64,000 nucleotides of DNA from Acidisoma sp. PAMC 29798 (GTDB lineage: Bacteria; Pseudomonadota; Alphaproteobacteria; Acetobacterales; Acetobacteraceae), in NCBI RefSeq assembly GCF_030252425.1, contig NZ_CP126994.1:1364001-1428000 (forward strand), given 5' to 3'. The notes under the pieces are model-generated. The model had not been told where the DNA came from. It made no database searches and worked only from the letters and a program-made list of their open reading frames with translations. This document shows, piece by piece, positions 8,477 through 16,717 of this stretch. Both the position numbers and the translations under genes were made by a program. Numbering within the stretch: the first letter of the stretch is position 1; each line of letters begins with the position of its first letter.

Positions 8477-9584
8477 CTTCGTCGGAGAGCTCGTCCCGCG
8501 CGAGGGAACCGAGATCGCGGTAGGCGTGCCGGTGGCCGTTGAAATCTTCCAACAGCCAGCCATCCTCCCCCTCCACGGCGAAGACCGGGCCGACCGGCAC
8601 CTTGCCGTGTCCGCCCGGCAGGTCGAGCATGTAGCTCGGCTGGCAAAGGCCAGACAGGCGCCCGCGCAGGCCCCTCAGCAAGGCCTGGCCATCGGCGATC
8701 GGCACCCGGAAATGGCTGGTGCCGCGCGCCAGGTCACCGTGATGCAGGTAATGCGGCTTCACCCGCGTCTCCACGAAGGCGCGCATCAGGAGGCCGAGGC
8801 TTTCCGGCGTGTCATTGATGCCGCGCAGAAGAACCGATTGCGACAGCATCGGAATCCCAGCATCGACGAGGCGCGCACAGGCGCCGCGCGCTTCCGGCGT
8901 CAGTTCCCGCGCATGGTTGCAATGGAGCAGCACATAGACCGGTGCCCGCCCGCCCAGCGCCGAGACCAAGGCCGGCGTGATGCGGGCGGGATCGACCACC
9001 GGCACCCGCGTATGGATGCGCAAGACCTTGACGTGCGGAATGGCGTTCAGCCTCTCGATGACCTCCGCCAACCGCCGATCCGACAGCATCAGCGGGTCGC
9101 CGCCGGTCAGGATCACCTCCCAGACCTCCGGATGCGCGCGAATATAGTCCAAGGCGCCCTCCAGCGCCGCCGGCGTCAGCACGCCATCGCCTTGGCCGAC
9201 CTGCTCGCGGCGGAAGCAGAACCGGCAATAGACCGGGCAGGTGAGCAGCAGTTTCAGCAGCACCCGGTCGGGGTAGCGATGCACGATGCCTTCGACCGGG
9301 CTAAAGGCATGGTCGCCGATCGGGTCCGCGCGCTCCTCGGGATGGGTTTCAAGCTCCCGCACACTCGGCACAAACTGCGCGGCGATGGGGTCGGCCGTAT
9401 CGTCGGGATCGATCAGGGCCATCATCGCCGGGGTGACGGAAACCGCGAATTGCGACGCGACGGCCAGCAGGCCGGGCGTCGGCTGGGCCAGCAAGCCGGA
9501 CGAGACCAGGCCTTCCACGGATTTCGCGGAAGAGAGAAACGACATCAAGGCACCTGTGGAAGGATGGGGTCGCGTGTCTAGCAC
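8439..9584 (-). CDS. Lysine-2,3-aminomutase-like radical SAM protein (KamA/EpmB family)
   Basis: Up to 381 residues; the ATG 13 codons in (MSFLSSAKS, at 9545) is a likely alternative start. The radical SAM motif is CPVYCRFCF (Cys116, Cys120, Cys123), followed by REQVG, and the PLP-lysine motif PGGHGKVP is near the C-terminus. These are the marks of lysine 2,3-aminomutase and its shorter relative EpmB, which makes beta-lysine on the way to modified elongation factor P. Length is between the two groups. No efp or epmA gene is in the window, so the choice between catabolism and EF-P modification stays open. Confidence 0.87.
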   Translation of the reverse strand: MLDTRPHPSTGALMSFLSSAKSVEGLVSSGLLAQPTPGLLAVASQFAVSVTPAMMALIDPDDTADPIAAQFVPSVRELETHPEERADPIGDHAFSPVEGIVHRYPDRVLLKLLLTCPVYCRFCFRREQVGQGDGVLTPAALEGALDYIRAHPEVWEVILTGGDPLMLSDRRLAEVIERLNAIPHVKVLRIHTRVPVVDPARITPALVSALGGRAPVYVLLHCNHARELTPEARGACARLVDAGIPMLSQSVLLRGINDTPESLGLLMRAFVETRVKPHYLHHGDLARGTSHFRVPIADGQALLRGLRGRLSGLCQPSYMLDLPGGHGKVPVGPVFAVEGEDGWLLEDFNGHRHAYRDLGSLARDELSDEVKTAPADRASGR

Positions 9585-9673
9585 ACGCGGACGTCAGCAC
9601 ACCTTCCGGTGCGCCATCTTGAGTCTGCCCTGCACGCCCGTAGCTTTGGGAGCCCAGCAAAGGAGTGTGACCC

Positions 9674-10549
9674 ATGCAGGACCCCAATACGAAATACCCC
9701 CGCCCGCCGTTCGCGCCGCAGCCGCAGTCGGTACCCGGCCTTGCGCGGGAGATGAACCCCAAGCCCGATCATGGCGAGACGAGCTACAAGGGCTCGGGCC
9801 GGCTCGCCGGCCTCCGGGCCCTGATCACCGGCGCCGATTCCGGCATCGGCCGTGCCGTCGCCATCGCCTTCGCCCGCGAGGGCGCCGATATCGTGCTCAA
9901 CTATCTGCCCTCCGAGGAAGCAGACGCGCGGGAGGTTGTGGCGCTGATTGAGCAGGCAGGCCGGCGAGCCATCGCGCTGCCCGGCGCCATCAACGACGAA
10001 GCCTTCTGTAACCGGCTGATTGAACAGACGGTCGAGCACCTGGGCGGCTTGGATTCTTTGGTGCTCGTCGCCGGTCATCAGCAGGCCTGCGAAAGCATCG
10101 CCGATCTCACCACCGCGCAATTGGATGAGACCTACAAGACGAACGTCTACAGCATGTTTTGGCTTTGCAAGGCGGCGCTGCCGCATATGAAGCCGGGTGC
10201 GACGATCATCAACACCAGCTCGATCCAGGCCTATCAGCCGTCCCCCACCTTGCTCGATTACGCCGGAACCAAGGCCGCCATCGCGGTCTTCACCAAGGCG
10301 CTGGCGAAGCAGGTTGTGGAGAAGGGCATTCGCGTCAATGCAGTGGCCCCCGGTCCGTTCTGGACCCCGCTTCAGCCCAGCGGCGGTCAGCCGGAGGAGA
10401 AGATCCCGGAGTTCGGATCGAAGTCGATCTTCGGGCGGCCGGGCCAGCCGGCCGAACTGGCGGGCGTCTATGTGCTGCTCGCCTCGGAAGAGTCGAGCTA
10501 CACCACGGGTGAGATCTACGGCGTGACCGGCGGCAATCCGTTGCCGTAG
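9674..10549 (+). CDS. SDR-family oxidoreductase (YghA-type)
   Basis: A 291-residue SDR with an N-terminal extension of about 45 residues ahead of the cofactor motif (ITGADSGIG), as in YghA and glucose/ribitol-type stress dehydrogenases. NTSSIQAYQ supplies the catalytic serine, LLDYAGTKAA the Tyr-x3-Lys pair, and the C-terminus ends YTTGEIYGVTGGNPLP. The extension includes a Pro-rich start and KPDHGETSYKGSGRL. A strong AAAGGAG ribosome site precedes the ATG. Members often act on aldehydes or sugars, but no substrate can be named. It is divergent from the aminomutase-like gene. Confidence 0.88.
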   Translation: MQDPNTKYPRPPFAPQPQSVPGLAREMNPKPDHGETSYKGSGRLAGLRALITGADSGIGRAVAIAFAREGADIVLNYLPSEEADAREVVALIEQAGRRAIALPGAINDEAFCNRLIEQTVEHLGGLDSLVLVAGHQQACESIADLTTAQLDETYKTNVYSMFWLCKAALPHMKPGATIINTSSIQAYQPSPTLLDYAGTKAAIAVFTKALAKQVVEKGIRVNAVAPGPFWTPLQPSGGQPEEKIPEFGSKSIFGRPGQPAELAGVYVLLASEESSYTTGEIYGVTGGNPLP

Positions 10550-10570
10550 GCGCTGGCGGCACATGTGCGC

Positions 10571-10643
10571 GGTGGATAGCGCTTCGCTCATCCACCCTAC
10601 GAGTCTGCGGATCGTAGGGCGGAAAAGCGCAGCGCATTCCGCC
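10571..10643. repeat. Family A palindromes, inverted pair
   Basis: Two 30-base units at 10571-10600 and 10614-10643, facing each other with their CCTAC/GTAGG ends and separated by 13 bases. The pair sits between the convergent YghA-type SDR and MocF-like genes and ends just before the stop codon of the latter. Confidence 0.85.
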
Positions 10644-10645
10644 GA

Positions 10646-11899
10646 TCAGGCCGCGACCGGCTCTGTCGGTAACAACGACTTCAATTTCACGGTCGGATCC
10701 GCCAATAACACCGGATCCGGCCGTGCCCGCTTCTGGATCAGCATCTCGGCCAGGCGAATGTCGCGCGCCACCTTGCCAATTGGCCCAACGGCGCTTGCCC
10801 CCACGAGGCGCCCCGCCTTGAGGTGAAAATACATCGGCGCGCCGCCGAGGTCGCGCACCACGGCGGTGTCGCCCTCATCCGGCAGGCCCGCAATCTGCAA
10901 GGTCTGGTCATGCTGATCGGACCAAAACCACGGCACGCGGTCATACGCCTCCATCGCGCCAAGCATGGACCGCGCGGCGTGGTTGCCCTGGTCCTGCGCG
11001 TTCCGCCAAGCCTCCAGCCGCAACCGTCTTCCGTCGAAGATGGGATGCGGAAAGGAACAGCAATCCCCCGCCGCCAGGATGTCCGGATCGTCCGTCACCA
11101 GTTGCGCATTCACCCGCACGCCGTTCTCGACCGTGAGGCCGGCGATTTCGGCGAGGCCGCATTCAGGAATGGCGCCGACACCCGCGATGATGGCGTCGCA
11201 GACCAGCCGCCGCCCATCCGCCAGCACCACAATCTCGTCCGTGCCGTCACGTTCGATGGCGGTCAGGCCGACGCCCACAATCAATGTCACGCCCGCACGC
11301 GCATGGTGGTCCGCGACCACGGCCGCAATTTCGGCTGGCACGGCGCGCCCCAGAATGCGTGGCGCCATTTCCACCACGATGACCGAGCAACCGCGCGCGA
11401 TGGCACTTGCCGCGATCTCCAGCCCGATGAAGCCGCCGCCGATCACCACCAGCCGGATGCCCGGCTGCAGCCGCGCGCGCATGGCGAGCGCATCGGAGAA
11501 GTTGCGGAGATACAGAACATTCTCCGACCCGGCGCCGGGAATAGCGATCTTGCGCGGTCGCGCACCGGTCGCAATCAGCAGCTTCGCATAAGGCACGCGA
11601 CGGTCATTATCCAGCTGGACCGTATGCCCGATACGATCGATGCTGGTCGCGCGCACGCCGGAGATATGACCGATCCTGTTCGCCGTCAGTCGCTCCTCGT
11701 CGAGGATGAAGGCGGCGGTGGGCTCCGCCACCGACGTCATCGCGGCCTTGGATAAAGGCGGTCGCTCATAGGGCAGGTGACGTTCCTCGCCGATCAGCGT
11801 CACCGTTCCCGTATAGCCATGTTCACGCAGGGCCATGGCGGCGCGTGCGCCGGCCTCACCGGCACCGACAATGACCATGCCGGCGTCTTGCGTGCTCAT
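10646..11899 (-). CDS. Ferredoxin reductase of a Rieske/di-iron oxygenase system (MocF-like)
   Basis: A 417-residue pyridine-nucleotide-disulfide-type flavoprotein. The FAD motif (VIVGAGEAGARAA) is at the N-terminus, the NAD motif (LVVIGGGFIGLEIA) lies near residue 145, and a second FAD block (ILAAGDCCSFPHP) lies near residue 270. This is the layout of rhodocoxin, putidaredoxin and BphA4-type reductases that move electrons from NADH to a small ferredoxin. Its ATG overlaps the stop of the Rieske gene (TGATG), and a desaturase-type oxygenase lies just upstream, so it is the first electron carrier of that set. Confidence 0.9.
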   Translation of the reverse strand: MSTQDAGMVIVGAGEAGARAAMALREHGYTGTVTLIGEERHLPYERPPLSKAAMTSVAEPTAAFILDEERLTANRIGHISGVRATSIDRIGHTVQLDNDRRVPYAKLLIATGARPRKIAIPGAGSENVLYLRNFSDALAMRARLQPGIRLVVIGGGFIGLEIAASAIARGCSVIVVEMAPRILGRAVPAEIAAVVADHHARAGVTLIVGVGLTAIERDGTDEIVVLADGRRLVCDAIIAGVGAIPECGLAEIAGLTVENGVRVNAQLVTDDPDILAAGDCCSFPHPIFDGRRLRLEAWRNAQDQGNHAARSMLGAMEAYDRVPWFWSDQHDQTLQIAGLPDEGDTAVVRDLGGAPMYFHLKAGRLVGASAVGPIGKVARDIRLAEMLIQKRARPDPVLLADPTVKLKSLLPTEPVAA

Positions 11900-12222
11900 C
11901 AGCCGAGATCGACGAAAACGCGTCCGCTTTCGACCTTCACCGGATAGGTCTTGAGATTGACGCAGACTGGCGCACCCTTGGCCTCGCCGGTCGTGACATC
12001 GAAGCGGCCATTATGCTTGGGACATTCGATGATCTTGCCCATCACCAGGCCGTTCGACAGATGCACTTGCTCATGGGTGCAGAAACCGTCCGTCGCGAAA
12101 AAGCGGTCATCCTCCAGCCGATAGAGCGCGAGGCTGACGGTGCCATGGTCGAAGCGAATCACATCCTCTTCGTCGATATCATCCGGTGCGCAGGCATCGA
12201 TCCAGTTCGTCACGGTAGCCAC
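11899..12222 (-). CDS. Rieske 2Fe-2S ferredoxin (MocE-like)
   Basis: A small soluble Rieske protein of about 107 residues. The two cluster motifs are C-T-H (FCTHEQVHL) and C-P-K-H (IECPKHNGRFD), giving the two Cys and two His ligands. It resembles MocE, the ferredoxin of rhizopine catabolism, and the ferredoxins of ring-hydroxylating dioxygenases. The start is either GTG at 12222 or the GTG three codons on, which is better spaced from a GAGGGAG ribosome site. It would carry electrons from the flavoprotein to the desaturase-type oxygenase. Confidence 0.9.
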   Translation of the reverse strand: MATVTNWIDACAPDDIDEEDVIRFDHGTVSLALYRLEDDRFFATDGFCTHEQVHLSNGLVMGKIIECPKHNGRFDVTTGEAKGAPVCVNLKTYPVKVESGRVFVDLG

Positions 12223-12248
12223 TCCCTCAAAGTCTTTTTGCGCGGCGC

Positions 12249-13346
12249 TTACGCCGCGACGGCGATGGTATCCACGGCCGGCACCGTGGCCGAGCCGGGC
12301 AGTTCGCGGACGACGTAATAGTCGGGGTCGCGCGCCTGCCGCAGGATCGCCGGGATGATCTCCTTATACGCGGCCCATAGGCTGGGATAGGGCGTCGGGC
12401 ATTCCGCCTTCATCGCCTCATGCAATGCGGGCAGGGCGTGATAGGGCACCATGGGAAACATGTGGTGCTCCACGTGATAGTTCATGTTCCAATACATGAA
12501 GCGCGAGATCGGATTCATGTAGATGGTGCGGCTATTCAGCCGATGATCGAGGACATTCTCCGAAAGGCCCGCATGCTGCGTGATGCCATACAGAAGCTGC
12601 AGCCATGAGCCGTACAACGTCGGCAGGCCAACCAGCATCGCCGGAATCCAGCTGTGCAGGCCGACCGACAGCACGACCACGATGGCCAGGATGGCGACAT
12701 AGATGCGTGCCATGCCAAAGACCTTCTGGCGCTCCATCTCCGGTATGTAGGTTTCCTCCTCGGCGGTCAGCCGGCCGCCAGCATGCACCAACAGCACGCG
12801 CAGCATCCCCAGCGTATTCTTCAACGCGAAGATGTTGAGCAGGATGGCGAGGAAATCGGGCGGCCGCTTGACGTTGATCTCCGGGTCGCGCCCAACGATG
12901 ACCGTATCGGTATGGTGGCGCGTATGGCTCCAGCGCCAGACCGTCGGTTCGCGCATGATCATGAAGCAGGCAAGTTGATAGACGGCGTCATTCATCCAGC
13001 GCGTCTTGAAGGCCGTGCCATGGCCGCATTCATGCCAGCGTGAGTCCGACGCCGAGCCATACAAGGCGCCATAGACGATGAAGAAGGGCACGGCCGCCCA
13101 GCTGCCCCAAAAGTAGACGCCCAATCCGCCGGTGACCAGAAGCGCACCGATCCAGATTGCGGTATCGCGGATCGCCGGACCGTCTTTGCGCTTCATCAAC
13201 GCCTTGAGTTGCTTGCGCGGAATGGGATGGGAATACCATTCCGCCGAGGCGAGACCGAGTTCCTCCGCGCGGCGGGCATTGACGCCCAGCAGGCTGTAAT
13301 CGCGCACCAGTGCCGCCGTCGTCTCCGTATAGGTGGCGGTTGCCAT
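12249..13346 (-). CDS. Membrane di-iron fatty-acid-desaturase-type oxygenase (MocD-like)
   Basis: About 365 residues from the ATG at 13346, which has a GGAGAG ribosome site 7 bases upstream; an ORF start also exists 11 codons earlier. Three histidine boxes hold the di-iron centre: HECGHGT, HTRHHTDT and YHVEHHMFP. Several hydrophobic segments flank them, so it is an inner-membrane enzyme. With the ferredoxin and reductase behind it the set matches MocDEF, the oxygenase that starts rhizopine (methylated inosamine) breakdown, but the same type of enzyme also hydroxylates or desaturates lipids. The substrate is therefore an inference. Confidence 0.87.
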   Translation of the reverse strand: MATATYTETTAALVRDYSLLGVNARRAEELGLASAEWYSHPIPRKQLKALMKRKDGPAIRDTAIWIGALLVTGGLGVYFWGSWAAVPFFIVYGALYGSASDSRWHECGHGTAFKTRWMNDAVYQLACFMIMREPTVWRWSHTRHHTDTVIVGRDPEINVKRPPDFLAILLNIFALKNTLGMLRVLLVHAGGRLTAEEETYIPEMERQKVFGMARIYVAILAIVVVLSVGLHSWIPAMLVGLPTLYGSWLQLLYGITQHAGLSENVLDHRLNSRTIYMNPISRFMYWNMNYHVEHHMFPMVPYHALPALHEAMKAECPTPYPSLWAAYKEIIPAILRQARDPDYYVVRELPGSATVPAVDTIAVAA

Positions 13347-13400
13347 GACCAGTCTCTCCGCAGTGTTCGGCACCGTCATAGCCCAGGCAGCACCGACGAT

Positions 13401-13412
13401 AAGAGGCCTCTT
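13401..13412. promoter_or_regulatory. Perfect palindrome, candidate LacI-family operator
   Basis: AAGAGGCCTCTT is a perfect 12-base palindrome in the divergent gap between the MocD-like gene and the LacI-type regulator. A second GC-rich inverted repeat (GGGG-GTTT-CCCC) follows at once. Position suggests an operator for the neighbouring regulator. It lacks the usual central CG of many LacI sites, so this is tentative. Confidence 0.35.
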
Positions 13413-13464
13413 TGGGGGTTTCCCCTCATTCTGCTATCACATGGCAAAGAGCGGGTGAGGGCAG

Positions 13465-14481
13465 GTGAGCGGCACAACCGGCAGGCGCCATGGGCTTGAA
13501 GCGGTGGCGGTCCGCGCCGGCGTCGGCCTTGCCACCGTCGATCGGGTGCTCAACGAGCGTGGCAGCGTCTCCCCCCAAACCGCCCGGAAGGTGATTGAGG
13601 CCGCTCGTGCGCTCGGCCTGCGGCGCGTCCTGCCCACGCCCTATACACGCCAGGTGCGGATCGAGGTTCTGCTCGCACGCTCCGACACGCCTTTCCTGGA
13701 TCGCCTGACCCTGGCCATGGAACAGGTCGCGGCGACGCTCGATCGCTCCATCGTCATCCTGCGCAGCACCGTGGACATGACGGATCCGGCCAGCGTCGCG
13801 CCCCGCATCGCCGCCTGTCGGGCCGATGGCATCATCGTCTATTGCGAGGAACATCCCGCCAATGTGGCGGCCATCGCAGCCTCGACCGCCGCGGGGCGGC
13901 CGGTGATCTGCATCGTCACGGATGTGCCAGACGCGCCGCGCCTCGCCTATGTCGGCATCGACCACGCTAAGGCCGGCAGGACCGCGGGCTTCTTCATCGC
14001 CCGCCTGGCCGCCCGCCCGGGCCCCGCCCTGATCCTGGCGACCAGCACGGGCTTTCGCGCCCATAAGCAGCGCATCGATGGGTTCAGGGACGCACTCGCC
14101 CTACACCAGCCGGGCATCCACGTCGCGGACATCTTGCCGACGGGCGATGACGCGGAGCGTGCCTATCATCAGCTCACCCAGGCGCTGCGCCGCATGCCGC
14201 AGGTGGTGGCCGTCTACAATACCGGCGGCGCCAACCCGGCCGTGGCCAGTGCCATCCGCGACAGTGCCGATCCCGCCGCCATCCTCTTCGTCGGCCATGA
14301 ATTGACCGAAACCAGTGCTGGTCTGTTGCGGGATGGCATCATGACCGTGACGATCGATCAGGCGCCGGAACTCCAGGTGCGACGGGCGATCGACCTGATG
14401 TTGAGCCATCTGGGCGTGACGCCCTCCCGCATCGTGGGAAGCGAAATCGCCTTCACCCTCCATACCCGCGAGAACAGTTGA
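13465..14481 (+). CDS. LacI-family transcriptional regulator
   Basis: A 338-residue repressor with a GTG start. The N-terminal helix-turn-helix (AVRAGVGLATVDRVLNERGSVS) is the LacI DNA-binding fold, followed by the hinge and a periplasmic-binding-protein-like sensor domain (IEVLLARSDTPF onward) like that of ribose- and inositol-sensing members. VDRVLN instead of the common VSRVLN is seen in rhizobial relatives. It is divergent from the MocD-like operon, 118 bases from the chosen start of that gene, and probably controls it in response to a sugar- or inositol-like ligand. Confidence 0.88.
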   Translation: MSGTTGRRHGLEAVAVRAGVGLATVDRVLNERGSVSPQTARKVIEAARALGLRRVLPTPYTRQVRIEVLLARSDTPFLDRLTLAMEQVAATLDRSIVILRSTVDMTDPASVAPRIAACRADGIIVYCEEHPANVAAIAASTAAGRPVICIVTDVPDAPRLAYVGIDHAKAGRTAGFFIARLAARPGPALILATSTGFRAHKQRIDGFRDALALHQPGIHVADILPTGDDAERAYHQLTQALRRMPQVVAVYNTGGANPAVASAIRDSADPAAILFVGHELTETSAGLLRDGIMTVTIDQAPELQVRRAIDLMLSHLGVTPSRIVGSEIAFTLHTRENS

Positions 14482-14540
14482 TGCGTGGCCAGGACGTCTT
14501 CTCTCTATGCCCGACCGGCGCGGGCGCGTAAGCTGATGGT

Positions 14541-14855
14541 GTGATCGCAGTCCGCATCTTCTCTGTGCTTGCCGCGGCCGCCCTGGTGGCGGCCTTCGCC
14601 GTGGCTACCTTCTGGCCGCCGGAGATGCCGCTCAAGGTTCTGCTGGCGATGATGGACGACACTTGGGTGCCGACCGCCCAGGCCTTCGTCCAGACCTCCC
14701 TCTCGCCCTGGTGCTGGGCGAATATCGCCCAGCCGCTGCTGGACCGGCCGGGTTGGTTGCTGCCCACAGCCATTGGCCTGATTTTCTTCGGCGGCGCCGT
14801 GAGCTTCTCCGGCCCCCGTGGCAGCCGAACGCGCCCGCGCCGCTGGCGGAGCTGA
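14541..14855 (+). CDS. Small hypothetical membrane protein
   Basis: A 104-residue protein with a GTG start that I do not recognise. Residues 4-26 (IFSVLAAAALVAAFAVATFW) form one membrane helix or a signal anchor, and residues 72-88 (GWLLPTAIGLIFFGGAV) a second, with a short extracytoplasmic loop between. The C-terminus is Arg-rich (RTRPRRWRS), hence cytoplasmic by the positive-inside rule. It ends 24 bases before the DUF779 gene. Coding use fits the region, but the short length and absent family make the call moderate. Confidence 0.55.
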   Translation: MIAVRIFSVLAAAALVAAFAVATFWPPEMPLKVLLAMMDDTWVPTAQAFVQTSLSPWCWANIAQPLLDRPGWLLPTAIGLIFFGGAVSFSGPRGSRTRPRRWRS

Positions 14856-14878
14856 CGATCAAGGGGAGAGTGACGGCA

Positions 14879-15244
14879 ATGGATCCTGTAAGCCGGGTGA
14901 TCGCGACCGAGGCCGCAATTGATCTCGCGGCAGTGCTGGCGGCGGAGAACGGTCCCATCCTGTTCCACCAGTCCGGCGGCTGCTGCGATGGCTCCTCCCC
15001 GATGTGCTACCCGCGCAGCGATTTCATGGTCGGTGACCAGGACGTGTGTCTGGGGGATGTCGGCGGCTCGCCCTTCTATATCAGCCGACCCCAGTTCGAA
15101 TATTGGAAGCACACCCAGATCATCCTGGACGTGGTGCCCGGCAAGGGCGGCATGTTCTCGTTGGAGAATGGGCGCGGCGTGCGGTTCCTGACCCGCTCGC
15201 GCGTTTATACGGACGCGGAAGTCGGTCGCCTCGAAGCCGTCTGA
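14879..15244 (+). CDS. DUF779 domain protein
   Basis: A 121-residue protein from the ATG at 14879, 10 bases after GGGGAG. The cysteine-rich block QSGGCCDGSSPMCY near residue 30 and the ending pattern RFLTRSRVYTDAEV mark DUF779. Members of this family often sit beside aldehyde dehydrogenase or alcohol-oxidation genes and may help them, possibly by binding metal or a thiol. No aldehyde dehydrogenase is adjacent here. It is followed after 2 bases by the PaiB-like gene, so the two are probably co-translated. Confidence 0.85.
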   Translation: MDPVSRVIATEAAIDLAAVLAAENGPILFHQSGGCCDGSSPMCYPRSDFMVGDQDVCLGDVGGSPFYISRPQFEYWKHTQIILDVVPGKGGMFSLENGRGVRFLTRSRVYTDAEVGRLEAV

Positions 15245-15246
15245 GC

Positions 15247-15876
15247 ATGTATGTGCCGCCGCATTTCCGCGAAGACCGGCTCGACGTTCTGCATGAAGCG
15301 ATGGCAGCGGCGCCCTTCGCCAGCCTCGTGACCATCGGCACGGATGGGCTGGACGCCACACCGCTCCCTTTGTTGCTGGACCCTGACGCGGGGCCTTACG
15401 GTACGCTCATCGGTCATGTCGCCCGCGGCAATCCGCAATGGCGCACCGCTTCGGCCGAGCATGAGGCGCTGGCCATCTTCGGCGGCCCGGACAGCTACAT
15501 CACGCCCTCCTGGTATGAGACCAAGCGCCTCACCGGCAAGGTCGTGCCGACCTGGAACTATGTCGCCATCCATGCGCGCGGCCGGCTGACCTTCTTCGAG
15601 GAGGCGGCGCCGCTGCTGGAGGTGGTGCGGCGGCTGACCGAGCGGCATGAGAGTCCGCGCGCCGCGCCTTGGGCGGTGTCGGACGCGCCGGCCGATTTCA
15701 TCGCCGGCCAGTTGCGCGGCATCGTCGGGTTGCGGCTGGAGATCACGGCCCTGACGGGCAAGTGGAAGATGAGCCAGAACCGCGCGCCGGCGGATCGCGC
15801 CGGTGTCGTCGCGGGCCTGCGCGCCGACGACGACCCCTTGGCCGCCGCTGTGGCGGATGCGGTGGAGCGGGGGTAA
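15247..15876 (+). CDS. FMN-binding negative regulator-like protein (PaiB family)
   Basis: About 209 residues starting MYVPPHFRED, the typical PaiB opening. The split-barrel flavin-binding fold follows, with FGGPDSYITPSWY and the strongly conserved VPTWNYVAIHARG. KWKMSQNR near the C-terminus is also typical. PaiB-type proteins bind FMN or heme-like ligands and in Bacillus repress protease and sporulation genes, but in Proteobacteria the role is unclear. The start codon comes 2 bases after the DUF779 stop. Family assignment is firm. Confidence 0.9.
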   Translation: MYVPPHFREDRLDVLHEAMAAAPFASLVTIGTDGLDATPLPLLLDPDAGPYGTLIGHVARGNPQWRTASAEHEALAIFGGPDSYITPSWYETKRLTGKVVPTWNYVAIHARGRLTFFEEAAPLLEVVRRLTERHESPRAAPWAVSDAPADFIAGQLRGIVGLRLEITALTGKWKMSQNRAPADRAGVVAGLRADDDPLAAAVADAVERG

Positions 15877-15943
15877 GACCATTGCGAGGTTAAAAGTAAG
15901 GCGGTTTTGCCTTGCTTTATCGTCGTCATGGAGGAGGTTGCGC

Positions 15944-16198
15944 ATGAGCAGCACACTGACCGTCACGGCGAAGGGGCAAGTCACGCTTCGTAAGGATGTC
16001 CTGCGGCACTTGGGCATTCAGCCGGGCGAGAAGATCACCGTGGAAAAGCTTCCCGATGGGCGGGTCGAGGTGAAGGCCGCGCGCCCAACGGGGCATATCT
16101 CTGACATCTTTGGCTTCTTCAAGAACGAAGAAGGTATTTCATTGTCGATTGACGATATGAACCAGGTTATCGCGGACGGGTGGGCCGGCAAGCGGTGA
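15944..16198 (+). CDS. vapB: AbrB/MazE-type antitoxin of a VapBC pair
   Basis: An 84-residue protein with an N-terminal AbrB swapped-hairpin DNA-binding domain (LTVTAKGQVTLRKDVLRHLG, then KITVEKLPDGRVEV). The C-terminal part (HISDIFGFF to the end) would wrap around the toxin. A GAGGAGG ribosome site is 6 bases before the ATG. The stop overlaps the start of the PIN-domain toxin (GTGA), which ties the two in translation. It would bind and neutralise VapC and repress its own promoter. Confidence 0.9.
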   Translation: MSSTLTVTAKGQVTLRKDVLRHLGIQPGEKITVEKLPDGRVEVKAARPTGHISDIFGFFKNEEGISLSIDDMNQVIADGWAGKR

Positions 16199-16593
16199 AG
16201 ATCGCCGCCGATACGAATGTCCTCGTGAGAGCCATGGTGATCGATGATGTCAGGCAGAGCCGCATCGCCGAACAGGCCTTGGCGGGTGCGGACATGGTCG
16301 CGCTTTCGATGTCGGCGCTGTGTGAGGTCGTTTGGGTCCTGTCGGCAGGGCACAAACGCAGGCCAACGGATATTGTAGAGGCGCTCCGTCGTTTGATCGA
16401 TAACCCGAGCGTCGTTCTCAATCGCCCCGCTGCCGCCGCAGGACTTACTGTGCTGGAGATGGGCGGCGATTTCGCGGATGGCGTCATCGCCTATGACGGC
16501 ACTTGGCTGGGTGCCGACGTCTTCCTGTCCTTCGACCGCAAGGCTGTGAAACTGCTTGAAGATCAGGGGATCTCGTCGCGACTGCTCGCGTAG
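16195..16593 (+). CDS. vapC: VapC-type PIN-domain ribonuclease toxin
   Basis: About 132 residues from the GTG at 16195, which overlaps the antitoxin stop; a further GTG lies five codons upstream. The PIN-domain acidic residues are visible: the Asp of AADTNVLVR at the start, the Glu of SALCEVVWVL in the middle, and Asp residues in FADGVIAYD and LSFDRKAV near the end. VapC toxins are Mg-dependent ribonucleases that cut tRNA or rRNA and stop translation when freed from VapB. An inverted pair of family A repeats follows. Confidence 0.92.
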   Translation: MKIAADTNVLVRAMVIDDVRQSRIAEQALAGADMVALSMSALCEVVWVLSAGHKRRPTDIVEALRRLIDNPSVVLNRPAAAAGLTVLEMGGDFADGVIAYDGTWLGADVFLSFDRKAVKLLEDQGISSRLLA

Positions 16594-16632
16594 CGACACA
16601 ATACTGACGCCGTGGAGCGGTGATAGCCCTGT

Positions 16633-16700
16633 GGCGGAATACGCTCCGCTCTTTCGCCCTACGATGTCTTGTAGGGCGGAAAAGCGAAGCGTATTCCGCC
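16633..16700. repeat. Family A palindromes, inverted pair
   Basis: Units at 16633-16662 and 16671-16700 face each other across 8 bases. They fill most of the 124-base gap between the convergent vapC and permease genes. The left unit differs slightly from the consensus (GCTCCGC for GCTTCGC). Confidence 0.85.
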
Positions 16701-16717
16701 GGCTCGGCTGAAAAGGA

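Noticed and set aside
10562-10650. Inverted repeats as CRISPR units
   Set aside because: Units occur as single or facing pairs at scattered sites, with no regular direct repeats or spacers and no cas genes.
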